A stretch of DNA of 64,000 bases, from assembly GCF_000620165.1 (NCBI RefSeq), contig NZ_JHVN01000003.1:177764-241763 (forward strand), written 5' to 3'. Both the position numbers and the translations under genes were made by a program. This DNA comes from Anoxybacillus tepidamans PS2. Lineage in GTDB: Bacteria; Bacillota; Bacilli; Bacillales; Anoxybacillaceae. The notes beneath the pieces were generated by a model. It saw only the letters and a list, made by a program, of their open reading frames with translations. It searched no databases and had not been told where the DNA came from. Of this stretch, positions 35,326 to 43,177 are shown one piece after another (position 1 is the first letter of the stretch; each line of letters begins with the position of its first letter).

Positions 35326-36459
35326 TTAGTTCACCGGCATCGGGTTCGGCGCAATCGGCACAGGAATAGTTTTTCCAAACGAGTACGGCCCGATTTGTTT
35401 AACATTTCCGCCTGTAAACATGACAGATCGGAAGCCAAATTCTTTTGCGGCCAATAAGATCGCTTCAAGCATCCATTGGGAATCGCTCGAACCGTCGAAC
35501 GCTGAATTAGCAGCAAATTTGACAGCAAGCTGCCCATCATGCTTTTGAACAGCTGCGATGCGCACACGCTTGGAAATCGAAGGGCGAAGTATGTCGCTTT
35601 TCACGTTTTGCATGCTTTTGAAAGCAGCTTCGATCGTCGCAAATGTTTCTTTTGACGGAACGAGAAACGGCGGATGCGCGTCGTCAAGCTGATAAAAATA
35701 GTACGCTCGCTTTTTACGCGAAACTTTCAGCGCTTCTAAATGTCCAATGTGCGATAACTTCACTCCTTTTCTGCCACCGGTAAAAAATTGTATGCTTGTT
35801 CCGCCTAATGAGCGCACCGTTTCCTCCACGCTTGCAAGAAGCATCGCCTCGCTAGCAGCTCCCCCAGAAAAAACAGGATGTGCCCTTCCTATGCGAACAA
35901 TCCAACCGCTTGGATGTGTCGAGGACGGCGAAATGTGTATATGGTCAAACCAATGAGTATCTAACCCCCATTGTTCTGGCAGCTGAGTCTTCGCTGTTTC
36001 TATCTGCTGCTCGCGCGACCCTTCCTGTTTCGAAACAGCAATGCTGACAGGGATCACCACTTGCAAGCTTTTGTCTGGAAGCCCAAAAACGATTACCTTT
36101 CCTTTCTGAACGATACGCGAAGAAACGGCACTTTCGTTTTCTGCTTTCATCATTAGCGATTGTTTTTGTTGCGGCGTCGATTTCGCTATATCCATTGATT
36201 TCGCCATTTCCATCCTGTTTTCTTTGCTTTTTTTCACTGGCGCCAGCGAAGATGAATAGATCGATGCGCCAATGATGATCAATAAACAAGCCGCAGCCAC
36301 TGATACGAACGCTGGAACGATGCGCGTTTTTCTCCCTTCTTGTTTTTCTCTTCGCTTCATTTGGCGGTATATTTCTTCTTTGGAGCGGCGGTCGTTTACC
36401 ATGGGCATTTGCTTTAGCACCGACTGTATTTCATCCTCATTCCATTGGAACTTTCTCAT
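35326..36459 (-). CDS. rsiX: Anti-sigma factor RsiX
   Basis: A 377-residue membrane-anchored anti-sigma factor for SigX. It has a cytoplasmic N-terminus (about 1-45, FQWNEDEIQSVLKQMP), one transmembrane segment (about 47-68) and a large extracytoplasmic domain. The C-terminus, TIPVPIAPNPMPVN, matches that of B. subtilis RsiX (IPVPAAPNPISL) closely, which identifies the pair. It overlaps sigX by 23 bases. How the outside domain senses stress is unknown. Confidence 0.88.
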   Translation of the reverse strand: MRKFQWNEDEIQSVLKQMPMVNDRRSKEEIYRQMKRREKQEGRKTRIVPAFVSVAAACLLIIIGASIYSSSLAPVKKSKENRMEMAKSMDIAKSTPQQKQSLMMKAENESAVSSRIVQKGKVIVFGLPDKSLQVVIPVSIAVSKQEGSREQQIETAKTQLPEQWGLDTHWFDHIHISPSSTHPSGWIVRIGRAHPVFSGGAASEAMLLASVEETVRSLGGTSIQFFTGGRKGVKLSHIGHLEALKVSRKKRAYYFYQLDDAHPPFLVPSKETFATIEAAFKSMQNVKSDILRPSISKRVRIAAVQKHDGQLAVKFAANSAFDGSSDSQWMLEAILLAAKEFGFRSVMFTGGNVKQIGPYSFGKTIPVPIAPNPMPVN

Positions 36460-36985
36460 GCTGCCATCCTCCCTTCGCTGCTTCTTCCTCCATTTGCTGT
36501 TTCAGCCGTTTTAACGCCCGATGCTGTGTCGTTTTTACTTTGCTTTCCGTCCAGCCGAGCGCTTCCGCAGTCTCCGCTACCGACAACCCTTGAATAAAGC
36601 GGAGCACTACGACAAGCCGTTGATCAACTGAACATTGTCCAAGGCAGCGATACATCATCTGAATTTCCTCTTTTTGCATCGCGACTTCCTCAGGTAACGG
36701 ATACGGGTCATGAAGCGGCTTCGTCGACCAATCAAATGTGTCCATGATTTTTTGGCGCCAAGTTCTTTGTTTGCGAAAAAAATCGATAGCTACGTGGCGC
36801 GCGATGGATAAAAGCCAAGTCTTTTCGCTGCTCCTCCCCTCAAATCGCCCGTATGAATGCAATACTTTTATATATACTTCCTGAACAAGATCTTCCGCTT
36901 GTTCGCGATTTCGCACCATATAAAATAAAAACTGGAATAAATCACGGTGATATTTCTCATATAGTTCATCAAAAGCGGAATCCAT
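36437..36985 (-). CDS. sigX: ECF RNA polymerase sigma factor SigX
   Basis: A 182-residue ECF sigma factor. Region 2 (about 8-75; FDELYEKYHRDLFQFLFYMV, AEDLVQEVYIKVL) and region 4 (about 110-165; LRFIQGLSVAETAEALGWTESKVKTTQHRAL) are both present. In B. subtilis SigX controls envelope charge and fatty-acid genes. GGAGGAGAAGGA lies before the ATG. A near-consensus SigX-type promoter is seen upstream at 37013-37039, suggesting autoregulation. In B. subtilis sigX follows resE directly; here about 17 kb separates them. Confidence 0.92.
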   Translation of the reverse strand: MDSAFDELYEKYHRDLFQFLFYMVRNREQAEDLVQEVYIKVLHSYGRFEGRSSEKTWLLSIARHVAIDFFRKQRTWRQKIMDTFDWSTKPLHDPYPLPEEVAMQKEEIQMMYRCLGQCSVDQRLVVVLRFIQGLSVAETAEALGWTESKVKTTQHRALKRLKQQMEEEAAKGGWQHEKVPME

Positions 36986-37012
36986 TCCTTCTCCTCCCGT
37001 TCTACTGCATTG

Positions 37013-37039
37013 GTCGCTAAAAAAGCACTGTTCGTTACA
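37013..37039 (-). promoter_or_regulatory. Autoregulatory ECF (SigX-type) promoter of sigX
   Basis: On the minus strand TGTAAC is followed by 17 bases and CGAC, 28 bases before the sigX start. This is the known arrangement for SigX/SigW-type promoters. Confidence 0.78.
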
Positions 37040-37064
37040 GTGTCCATCTTAGAAATTTTACACT

Positions 37065-37105
37065 AAAAAAGGAAGAATATGACGTGATATTCTTCCTTTT
37101 TTATT
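37065..37105 (-). terminator. Terminator of the cobalamin salvage operon
   Basis: A 14-bp stem AAAAGGAAGAATAT / ATATTCTTCCTTTT with T runs on both strands overlaps the last codons of cblS and lies just upstream of the sigX promoter. Confidence 0.88.
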
Positions 37106-37817
37106 TCTTTATTTCAATAGGAAAAAAGTAGTCGCCGGTACAACGGCGAATTTCCTTCTGGGCTTGCGGATGAAAGCTAATTAATAGCGAGGTGGCCGGC
37201 CCTGACGAAACATGCAGCGGCAAAGGAGAAGCAAACGGCGCCGCTTCCATTCTATTATCCTCAAACAATTGTTGAAGTTCGTAGGCAATTCCTTTTGAAC
37301 CGATTGGAACAAGCTCAAAAATTCCTTCTATCGATAATAGTCGGCGAAATAGCGAAAGCGGTAACGCTCGATCGTGGCGCTTTAACACATCATCGCCCAC
37401 AAGCGGTTCGCCGATGACCGCAAACTGGGCATCTTTCGGAGTGATGGCCATCCGCTTTCGTTTTGTCCGCACTTTCCCGATCACCGTCACGCCCAAGGCT
37501 GATTGCAGCGTTGGAAAATTGGATTCGCTGCTTCCGACAAGCGGCAATGTGAACTGAAGTTCGGATAACGCTTGGCGCACGCCCGCACAAAGCGCATTCC
37601 ACGCCTCGTCACCATTAAAGTTTTGCAAAACAACCGCAATCGGCTCCGCGCCGACGCACATCGCCTCCATCAACGCTACACGCGCGGCAAAATACGCCAC
37701 CGTTTCATACGGGGCACAAACTATATCGGCTTCTTTCAATCCGATCGCGGCAGAGCCATCCGCCGCAATGACAAGCTCTTCGTTCTCGCCAAGCGGCAAA
37801 AACAGCACATCACGCAT
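37101..37817 (-). CDS. cblS: Alpha-ribazole kinase CblS
   Basis: A 238-residue protein of the PurM/ThiL/SelD-like ATP-binding superfamily, matching CblS, which phosphorylates alpha-ribazole to alpha-ribazole 5'-phosphate. Acidic N-terminal motifs (AADGSAAIG, LMEAMCVGAEPIAVVLQNF) resemble the family's metal/ATP site. It overlaps cblT by 8 bases and is the last gene of the salvage operon. With CblT it replaces CobT for supplying the lower ligand, as described in Listeria and Geobacillus. Confidence 0.85.
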   Translation of the reverse strand: MRDVLFLPLGENEELVIAADGSAAIGLKEADIVCAPYETVAYFAARVALMEAMCVGAEPIAVVLQNFNGDEAWNALCAGVRQALSELQFTLPLVGSSESNFPTLQSALGVTVIGKVRTKRKRMAITPKDAQFAVIGEPLVGDDVLKRHDRALPLSLFRRLLSIEGIFELVPIGSKGIAYELQQLFEDNRMEAAPFASPLPLHVSSGPATSLLISFHPQAQKEIRRCTGDYFFPIEIKK

Positions 37818-38307
37818 CGTTTATCTTCCTTTGCTTAAATATTCCAAGCCTTAAAAGCGCTGACACAACGACAAACGAGGCGGCAACGTTCGCTATCGTT
37901 CCGGCGGCGAGCGGCGGGAAAAGCGCGATAACAAATGCGCTCCCCATCACAAAAATAAACGGAAGCGGCGCAAGAAAAGTGTTGCCGATAAAAAAGAAAA
38001 AGTACGCCGTCTTTCTCCAGCCGAGCTGAAACAATAAACTGAAACTATATACGAGCACTCCCATTTCCAACGCGATGAACCAGTGGAGCGGCCCTAATTG
38101 AAAACCGCCAAGCCATGCCGAAGAAAGGTGGCCAACCGCGGCAACGAGCGCTCCTTCCTTTCGTCCCAACAACGCCCCGGCCACAAGTGCTGGCGTGCTG
38201 TCTAACGCAATGCTCCCGATATGCGTTGGAAGCTTTAAAAGCGAGCCAAGTACTGACAAGCTGACGAATAGCGCCACAGCTGCCAATCGCTTCGTGTCCC
38301 TTATCAT
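37810..38307 (-). CDS. cblT: Alpha-ribazole transporter CblT (ECF S-component type)
   Basis: A 165-residue membrane protein with five to six hydrophobic segments and the S-component-like features LPTHIGSIALDSTPALVAGALLG. This type of small membrane protein next to cblS is the CblT transporter of alpha-ribazole. It overlaps pduO by ATGA and cblS by 8 bases. Energy coupling would need an ECF module encoded elsewhere. Confidence 0.85.
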   Translation of the reverse strand: MIRDTKRLAAVALFVSLSVLGSLLKLPTHIGSIALDSTPALVAGALLGRKEGALVAAVGHLSSAWLGGFQLGPLHWFIALEMGVLVYSFSLLFQLGWRKTAYFFFFIGNTFLAPLPFIFVMGSAFVIALFPPLAAGTIANVAASFVVVSALLRLGIFKQRKINDA

Positions 38308-38876
38308 TGCTCCTCCTTATCGCGAAACACGATGGCGCTCCGTTCATATTCGATATCGCTTACCCCTAAACGCGCATTAATGACGCGCGCCACTGCAAAA
38401 AAGTAATCAGACAAACGGTTGACGTACTGCAACACGATCTCATTAATCGGCTCTGCTTTGCTAAGCGATACGATGCAGCGCTCCGCCCTTCTTGCCACCG
38501 TCCGCGCCACATGGATCGCTGATGCCGCTTTCGAACCGCCTGGCAAAATAAATTTTTCTAATGGCGGTGCTTGTTTAATATATTCATCAATTCGCTCTTC
38601 CAAAAATGTTACCATCTCCGCCGTCACTTTGTATGGGAGTTTTCCGTTCACAATCGCTAAGTCGCCGCCGCAATCAAACAGTTCGTGCTGAATTTTTTGC
38701 AGTTCCGCATAAATATCTTGAAATTTCTCTCCTTCAAGCCAAGCCATCGCCTGACCGACAAACGAATTGACCTCATCGAGCGTTCCGTACGCTTCGACAC
38801 GCAAATGATCTTTATCGACGCGTCCCCCTATTAAACTCGTTTTCCCTTTGTCTCCCGTTCTCGTATACAATTTCAT
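38304..38876 (-). CDS. ATP:cob(I)alamin adenosyltransferase, PduO type
   Basis: A 190-residue PduO-family enzyme that transfers the adenosyl group of ATP to cob(I)alamin or cob(I)inamide. The signature MKLYTRTGDKGKTSLIGGRV at the N-terminus binds ATP, and RTVARRAERC with VLQYVNRLSDYFF are the C-terminal family motifs. ATG at 38876 (GGGAGG 8 bases upstream) is preferred to the adjacent ATG at 38879. It makes the imported corrinoid into a substrate for CbiZ, CobU and CobS. Confidence 0.94.
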   Translation of the reverse strand: MKLYTRTGDKGKTSLIGGRVDKDHLRVEAYGTLDEVNSFVGQAMAWLEGEKFQDIYAELQKIQHELFDCGGDLAIVNGKLPYKVTAEMVTFLEERIDEYIKQAPPLEKFILPGGSKAASAIHVARTVARRAERCIVSLSKAEPINEIVLQYVNRLSDYFFAVARVINARLGVSDIEYERSAIVFRDKEEQ

Positions 38877-38893
38877 CATAAATTCCTCCCCCA

Positions 38894-39307
38894 TTATTTC
38901 ATTCGTTCCGCCAAACCGCACCACAACCGGTCAACACGGTCACACCATTGTGTCAACTGCTGATAGCACCATCCTGTAACATCGCGCCAATCGCGCTCTT
39001 CTTTCGCCATCGGCACGATTCCTTGAGTAATATCACAACCGATCCAAACGACGATGCGTCCCGCTTTTTCGCGTTCCCATTCACGCCATGTTTGAAAAAA
39101 CGTTTCCCAATGTGTCCGATCGGGCAAGCGGCGGATGAACGCCTCGACTCCTTCGAACACGATAATACGCTCTTGTGATCCATTTGGAGCAAATGGTTCC
39201 TGTTCATATCCGTTGCACCAGCGATAAGGAACTCCTTCATTTAGTTTGTAGTAGTGACATGCCCACTTCCGTTTTCCTTGAAAGGCACCTCCGACAATAA
39301 AGTGCAT
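38894..39307 (-). CDS. Short CobU-like P-loop protein lacking the guanylylated histidine
   Basis: A 137-residue protein that resembles the two ends of CobU. The N-terminus MHFIVGGAFQGKRKW has a P-loop, and the C-terminal part GCDITQGIVPMAKEERDWRD matches CobU's region after Walker B. The middle is shortened and has no HHxxRR, the segment carrying the histidine that takes GMP in CobU. It may be an adenosylcobinamide kinase or a helper. A complete CobU is also in this operon. The ATG at 39307 follows GGAGGG and lies inside the 3' end of cobC. Confidence 0.72.
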   Translation of the reverse strand: MHFIVGGAFQGKRKWACHYYKLNEGVPYRWCNGYEQEPFAPNGSQERIIVFEGVEAFIRRLPDRTHWETFFQTWREWEREKAGRIVVWIGCDITQGIVPMAKEERDWRDVTGWCYQQLTQWCDRVDRLWCGLAERMK

Positions 39308-39891
39308 CGCTTTCGTTCCCTCCATCGTTCAATCGTCGATTGCAGCATAAACCCGCCGCCAAACGGAACGCGCCACTCCCAAAACGGCCGTTCTTTAGGG
39401 GCATACCGCTCCAATATATAACGAATCGGTCCCCCGTGCGTAATGATCACAAGATGAGAAGCATTCGCTTGCCAAGCGAGCTCGATTGTTTTTGTCAACG
39501 CCTGCTCGATTCGTTGTTTGAAATCACGGTAATGCTCACCGTTCGGCGGGGCGGCCGCCAACGGCGATTGAAGCCATCGCTGATACTCTCTTACATCTTT
39601 CAACTCGGCAAACGTTTTTCCTTCCCAATCGCCAAAATTTATTTCACGCCACTCGCTCATCGGATAAACAGGAAGGGCAGCGCCAAACAATAAATCGCAC
39701 GTCTGCCGGCAGCGCTGCAAATCGCTTGCAACAATTATATCAGCGCTAGGATACGTACTTCGATCCGTTTCCTGAAGGCGCTTCATTTCTTGTGGAAGAA
39801 GCGGTACATCGCTAAAGCCAATATAACGTTTCTCCATGTTTTCCTTTGTCATGCCGTGACGAAGAAATGTAAGAGCCAAATGATGAACCAT
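39241..39891 (-). CDS. cobC: Alpha-ribazole phosphatase CobC
   Basis: A 216-residue histidine phosphatase. The catalytic RHGMT (about residues 11-15) and the second histidine in IITHGGPIRY are intact, with the REINFGDWEGKTF motif between. In the cobalamin pathway it removes phosphate from alpha-ribazole phosphate or adenosylcobalamin phosphate. The C-terminal tail is basic and unusually long. ATG at 39891 is preferred (GGAG 8 bases upstream). It overlaps the end of cobS by 43 bases. Confidence 0.87.
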   Translation of the reverse strand: MVHHLALTFLRHGMTKENMEKRYIGFSDVPLLPQEMKRLQETDRSTYPSADIIVASDLQRCRQTCDLLFGAALPVYPMSEWREINFGDWEGKTFAELKDVREYQRWLQSPLAAAPPNGEHYRDFKQRIEQALTKTIELAWQANASHLVIITHGGPIRYILERYAPKERPFWEWRVPFGGGFMLQSTIERWRERKRCTLLSEVPFKENGSGHVTTTN

Positions 39892-40625
39892 AGCCACGTC
39901 TCCGCTCCTTCCACGAACGCACCTAACATATCACCGGTAATGCCGCCAAACTGTTTTTCGTAAAACACCCGCGCGCCCGAAAAGAAAACAAATGCCATAG
40001 CGGCCAAGATGAAAGCAAATAGCGGCCGCAGTAAACTAACTAAAGCCGTTCCCAAAAGCAACGCCGCTATCAGCCAAAAAATATCGTTACGACCAAGATG
40101 TTCGCGAAAAGCAGCCGCCATCCCTGTCGGCTTCGCCAAGCGTCCAGAAGCAAGCAACAATGCCATCCATGCGCGCGAAAAAAACGGAACTACTATGAAC
40201 AGAAGCGATGATATGTGCGCAGAAATCGTTTCGTATAAAAATAGAAACCGAAACGATAAAAGAAACATAATTGATAGCACAGCGAACGCGCCAACGCGCG
40301 AATCTTTCATAATTTCAAGTCTGCGCGCCGCATCGCGGTATGAAAAAAATGCATCGCTCACATCCATCCATCCGTCCGCATGCAGTCCCCCCGGCAAAAA
40401 CACAGACAAAAAAAGGAGCGACAGCGCAACAAAAAATGAAGACACTGGAAGATGCGACAAAACGTAATACACACTAGCCAGCACTCCTCCAAGCAGTACG
40501 CCGACGAGCGGAAACGCTCGAACGGACCACCGCGCCGTCTCGCGCTCCCAACTTACTTCCATCCGCAGCGGAACGATAGTCAAAAATTGCAGCGCCAAGA
40601 CAAACCCGTGCCAAATCGGCCTCAT
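39849..40625 (-). CDS. cobS: Adenosylcobinamide-GDP ribazoletransferase (cobalamin synthase) CobS
   Basis: A 258-residue membrane enzyme that joins adenosylcobinamide-GDP to alpha-ribazole (phosphate). Six or so hydrophobic segments are present. The family motif LPGGLHADGWMDVSDAFFS (about 75-93) carries the metal-binding aspartates, and MKDSRVGAFA follows. It overlaps cobU by ATGA. Size is normal. Confidence 0.95.
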   Translation of the reverse strand: MRPIWHGFVLALQFLTIVPLRMEVSWERETARWSVRAFPLVGVLLGGVLASVYYVLSHLPVSSFFVALSLLFLSVFLPGGLHADGWMDVSDAFFSYRDAARRLEIMKDSRVGAFAVLSIMFLLSFRFLFLYETISAHISSLLFIVVPFFSRAWMALLLASGRLAKPTGMAAAFREHLGRNDIFWLIAALLLGTALVSLLRPLFAFILAAMAFVFFSGARVFYEKQFGGITGDMLGAFVEGAETWLWFIIWLLHFFVTA

Positions 40626-41182
40626 AAAATGTCCACTCCTTTTTTCAAAGTCGGAATGCCATGCTGAACGAGCAGCGCAGACGATGCCATATCAACGATG
40701 CGCTGGTGAAGCCGACCGAGCGCCTTCATAAAATGATAAGTCCCGATATCATCCGGTACGCCGCCGGAAAACAATTCATTCGAGACAATAATGAGCGCTT
40801 TACACGAAGCGGCGAGCTGTTTGATGGCCGCAAGCATCCGCTCAGCAATTTGCAGGCAATGCTCTTCGCGTTCCCAACCTTCCGTAGCAAACAATTCGTT
40901 CGCCAGCCAATTTGTTAAACAATCGAGCAACACAACATCCCGCGCAGCAAATTTCGGCGCCAATTTATGCAAACAAAGCGGCTGCTCCCATGTTTGCCAC
41001 GAAAGCGATTGGCCGTCCCGCCGCTTTTGATGGTGGACAACGCGCGCTCTCATCTCTTCATCGGTCACTTTCGCCGTAGCAATATAATGAACGACACTTT
41101 CAGAAGAGGCAAGCACCTGAACGCATCGTTCGGCAACATCGCTCTTTCCGCTGCGGACACCGCCGCTAATAAATACAATCAT
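40622..41182 (-). CDS. cobU: Adenosylcobinamide kinase / guanylyltransferase CobU
   Basis: A 186-residue bifunctional enzyme that phosphorylates adenosylcobinamide and adds GMP. The P-loop GGVRSGKS spans residues 7-14. The guanylylated-histidine segment HHQKRR is at 50-55. Walker B-like VVLLDCLTNWLAN and the VSNELFSGGVP motif follow. All key residues are present, unlike the short paralogue at 38894. ATG at 41182 has AAGGTGG upstream. Confidence 0.94.
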   Translation of the reverse strand: MIVFISGGVRSGKSDVAERCVQVLASSESVVHYIATAKVTDEEMRARVVHHQKRRDGQSLSWQTWEQPLCLHKLAPKFAARDVVLLDCLTNWLANELFATEGWEREEHCLQIAERMLAAIKQLAASCKALIIVSNELFSGGVPDDIGTYHFMKALGRLHQRIVDMASSALLVQHGIPTLKKGVDIL

Positions 41183-42249
41183 GATAGCCACCTTATTAGA
41201 AAAGATAACAACTGGTCGTTTTCCTCTTTTGTTTTAACCGCCAAACGTAAATAATCTCCGTTCAGCCCATTAAAATTTTTCGTATGGCGCGGTATCAACC
41301 CCTCCCGCAGCAAATCATACAGCAGTTCCTCCGTCGAACGCTCTGGCGCCCGCAATAAATAAAAATTCACTACCGATCTAGAAACATAGTAACCTGCTTC
41401 CTGTAAAGCCGCTGTGATCCGGCTTCGTTCGCTAGCGATCATCCGTCTTGTGCGCGCGACAAATTCGTTCAGCGGTAAAAGCCGCATGGCCAACTGTTGC
41501 GCCACTTGGCTTGCGCTCCACGGCGGCTGAAAGGCTCTTATTTTCCGAATGATCGCTTCATCGGCAGCGATATATCCAATCCGCACGCCAGCTAAATGAT
41601 ACATCTTTGTTAACGAACGAATCACAATGAGATGAGAAAACAAAGAAATCCATTCAAGAGCGGTAAATGGCTCGTCCCAAAAATGGTAAAATGCCTCGTC
41701 AATAACAACAAACGTGCCAGCCCGCTTGGCTGCTTCTAAAAGGGAAAAGAATTTCTCTTTTTTCATCACCGTTCCAGTCGGATTGTTCGGGTGGCACAAA
41801 AAGATGACATCCACTTGCTCAATCATCGTCACCAAATCGCTTTGTGCATGCATCCAACCGCGCGCTTCATCAGAAACGATGGACAACACGGTGCACCCGT
41901 TAGACTCGCATGCCCGGCGATACTCGGAAAATGTCGGTTCGACGATGCCGACTCGTTTTCCCGAAAAGAGCCGGGCGAGCAAATAAATGCACTCGGAAGC
42001 GCCGTTTCCGATGAAAAGTTGCTCCGTTGAAAGCCGCTCCGTACGAGCGAGATAGCTTTTCAATTCAGTTGCGTCCGGATCAGGATACTCTGTAGCCCAT
42101 TTGTAAAATTCTGCTTGCGTCGGCCATATCGACAGCGGCAGCGGATATGGGTTTGTATTAACGCTAAAATCGATCCATTGCTCCGGGAGCGGAAGGCCGA
42201 TACTTTTATATAAATAGTGCGGATTAGCTCCATGTGATGGCAATTTCAA
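41179..42249 (-). CDS. cobD: L-threonine-O-3-phosphate decarboxylase CobD
   Basis: A 356-residue PLP-dependent fold-type I enzyme related to histidinol-phosphate aminotransferases. It makes (R)-1-amino-2-propanol phosphate for the nucleotide loop. The PLP lysine lies in SLTKMYHLAGVRIGY. The N-terminus HGANPHYLYKSIG and DFSVNTNPYPL is typical of CobD. The start is probably a TTG at 42249, 7 bases after GGAGGG, giving a 26-base overlap with cbiB. Threonine kinase (PduX/BluE) is not in the window. Confidence 0.9.
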   Translation of the reverse strand: MKLPSHGANPHYLYKSIGLPLPEQWIDFSVNTNPYPLPLSIWPTQAEFYKWATEYPDPDATELKSYLARTERLSTEQLFIGNGASECIYLLARLFSGKRVGIVEPTFSEYRRACESNGCTVLSIVSDEARGWMHAQSDLVTMIEQVDVIFLCHPNNPTGTVMKKEKFFSLLEAAKRAGTFVVIDEAFYHFWDEPFTALEWISLFSHLIVIRSLTKMYHLAGVRIGYIAADEAIIRKIRAFQPPWSASQVAQQLAMRLLPLNEFVARTRRMIASERSRITAALQEAGYYVSRSVVNFYLLRAPERSTEELLYDLLREGLIPRHTKNFNGLNGDYLRLAVKTKEENDQLLSFLIRWLS

Positions 42250-43177
42250 CAAGCATCCCTCCGATCGAAAGAAGCGCAAAAAAGGCGATCACCGTGCGCA
42301 GCATCACATAGACTGCCTGGCGAATGTGTTGCTTTTCTAACTTCACAATGGCATCGCCGATTTTCGGACGGCAAGAAACGACGCCTTGATACGTGTTCAC
42401 ACCGCCGAGTTGCACGCCCAGAAGCGCCGCCATCGCCGCCTCGCCCCAGCCGCTGTTCGGACTCGGATGTTTGCGGGCATCGCGCATTAAGAGGTGCAAA
42501 CAGCGACGGACATGTCGACTGTTCACAAGCACCATCATCAACGCGGTCAATCGGGCAGGCACATAGTTTAATACATCGTCCAAACGCGCTGAAGCCCAGC
42601 CGAAATCGCGATACGCCTCATTTTTATAGCCAAGCATCGAATCGCACGTATTGACCGCGCGATACAAAAGCGCAAGCGGTGCCCCACCGATGAGCGCATA
42701 AAAAAGAGGCGCGGTCACTCCATCGCTCGTATTTTCTGCGACCGTCTCAACACAAGCGCGCACAATTTCCGGTTCATCAAGCGTTTCCGTATCCCTGCCG
42801 ACAATCATGCCGAGCTCCCTTCTCGCCTTCCCCATATCGCCTCGTTCAAGGGGAATGAGTACATTCCATGCCGCTTCCCGTAAGCTTTTGGCGGCGATCG
42901 TCGTAAATATGAACACCGCTTCTACTATAACTCCTAATAGATTCGAGATTTGGTAACTGCCCCATACGAGCATAAAACCGATGCTATAGACGGTGCCGAG
43001 CACAATGATTATAGCGGCTGCTCCCTTGATCCGCCGATATCGGCCGCGGTTCATTTGGCGATCAACGAAAGCGATCAGCTTCCCCATGCCGCGCACCGGG
43101 TGCGGCAACCAACGCGGGTCGCCGATAAGCCAGTCAAGAACGAGGGCAACGGCCATCGCCGTAACGTGGTGCATCAT
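42224..43177 (-). CDS. cbiB: Adenosylcobinamide-phosphate synthase CbiB
   Basis: A 317-residue membrane protein that attaches aminopropanol (phosphate) to adenosylcobyric acid. Family motifs are DWLIGDPRWLPHPVRGMG near the N-terminus, ETVAENTSDGVTAPLFY in the middle and HPSPNSGWGEAAMAALLG further on. It overlaps the BtuD-CbiZ gene by four bases. Size is normal. Confidence 0.95.
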   Translation of the reverse strand: MMHHVTAMAVALVLDWLIGDPRWLPHPVRGMGKLIAFVDRQMNRGRYRRIKGAAAIIIVLGTVYSIGFMLVWGSYQISNLLGVIVEAVFIFTTIAAKSLREAAWNVLIPLERGDMGKARRELGMIVGRDTETLDEPEIVRACVETVAENTSDGVTAPLFYALIGGAPLALLYRAVNTCDSMLGYKNEAYRDFGWASARLDDVLNYVPARLTALMMVLVNSRHVRRCLHLLMRDARKHPSPNSGWGEAAMAALLGVQLGGVNTYQGVVSCRPKIGDAIVKLEKQHIRQAVYVMLRTVIAFFALLSIGGMLVEIAITWS

